Below are positions 5,634-5,717 of a stretch of DNA of 5,717 bases, one piece after another (positions within the stretch are counted from its first letter, which is position 1; the number at the start of each line of letters is the position of its first letter). The position numbers and the translations under genes were made by a program. Source of the stretch: Bordetella parapertussis. GTDB taxonomy: Bacteria; Pseudomonadota; Gammaproteobacteria; Burkholderiales; Burkholderiaceae_B. Where the stretch lies: positions 1 to 5,717 of the forward strand of contig CALQNE010000233.1 of assembly GCA_943331855.1 (NCBI GenBank). The letters run 5' to 3'. Below the pieces are notes generated by a model. That model did no database searches. It was given only the letters and a program-made list of their open reading frames with translations, and had not been told where the DNA came from.

Positions 5634-5717
5634 ATGAAGATTCAGTCATGCCTTTATGTCATCCTTGCATTGGTTTTTTCTAACTCTGTTTTCGCTGATG
5701 AAAAAGATGTCATTGGC
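5634..5717 (+). CDS. start of an exported protein, cut by the window end
   Basis: Only the first 28 codons are visible. They encode a Sec-type signal peptide: Lys2, a hydrophobic core (LYVILALVF) and a likely cleavage site VFA/DE near residue 21. The ATG at 5634 has a good ribosome site, GAGGA at 5619-5623, ten bases upstream. An ATG at 5623 overlaps this site and is out of frame, so it is not the start. The gene lies downstream of the 5019 gene on the same strand with a gap of 207 bases, so it may have its own promoter. The mature function cannot be read from the visible part. Confidence 0.72.
   Translation, partial: MKIQSCLYVILALVFSNSVFADEKDVIG

Overview
The window looks like chromosomal DNA of a Gram-negative bacterium, most likely a proteobacterium. 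The evidence is a lipoprotein with a lipobox, Sec-type and Tat-type signal peptides, Shine-Dalgarno sites, and genes resembling proteobacterial isoquinoline-1-oxidoreductase-type molybdenum hydroxylases and the SugE/Gdx exporter. I cannot name a genus. I see no tRNA, rRNA, CRISPR array, insertion sequence or phage gene.

Layout. (1) Positions 2-1151, plus strand: the 3' end of a gene for a BamE/SmpA-like small protein, then a 268-residue cysteine-rich lipoprotein, 37 bases apart and probably one operon. (2) Positions 1172-1492, minus strand and convergent with the lipoprotein: a small multidrug resistance (SMR) protein of the guanidinium exporter type (SugE/Gdx). (3) Positions 1539-1568: a strong hairpin between sugE and the next gene. 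(4) Positions 1589-4320, minus strand: a two-gene operon for a periplasmic molybdenum hydroxylase. The [2Fe-2S] subunit comes first (4320 to 3859), followed by a Tat-exported molybdopterin subunit (3823 to 1589). A plausible sigma-70 promoter lies about 90 bases upstream of the first gene. (5) Positions 4321-5018: nearly 700 bases without an intact gene. It holds that promoter and, at 4605-4964, what looks like a decayed plus-strand gene with frame changes and an internal stop. (6) Positions 5019-5426 and 5634-5717, plus strand: a small exported protein of unknown function and the start of another exported protein that runs off the window.

How the genes work together. The hydroxylase pair is the only clear multi-subunit system. 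The small subunit carries two [2Fe-2S] clusters, the large subunit carries the molybdenum cofactor and catalytic Glu, and the Tat signal on the large subunit should carry the folded complex to the periplasm. Its substrate cannot be read from sequence. No cytochrome c subunit or XdhC-type maturation gene lies in the window. SugE is probably an independent unit, since a terminator-like hairpin separates it from the hydroxylase genes.

Most of the window is recognisable and ordinary. The parts least explained are the cysteine-rich lipoprotein with its BamE-like partner, the decayed gene at 4605-4964, and the secreted proteins at the right edge. I found no convincing sign of a wholly new system.
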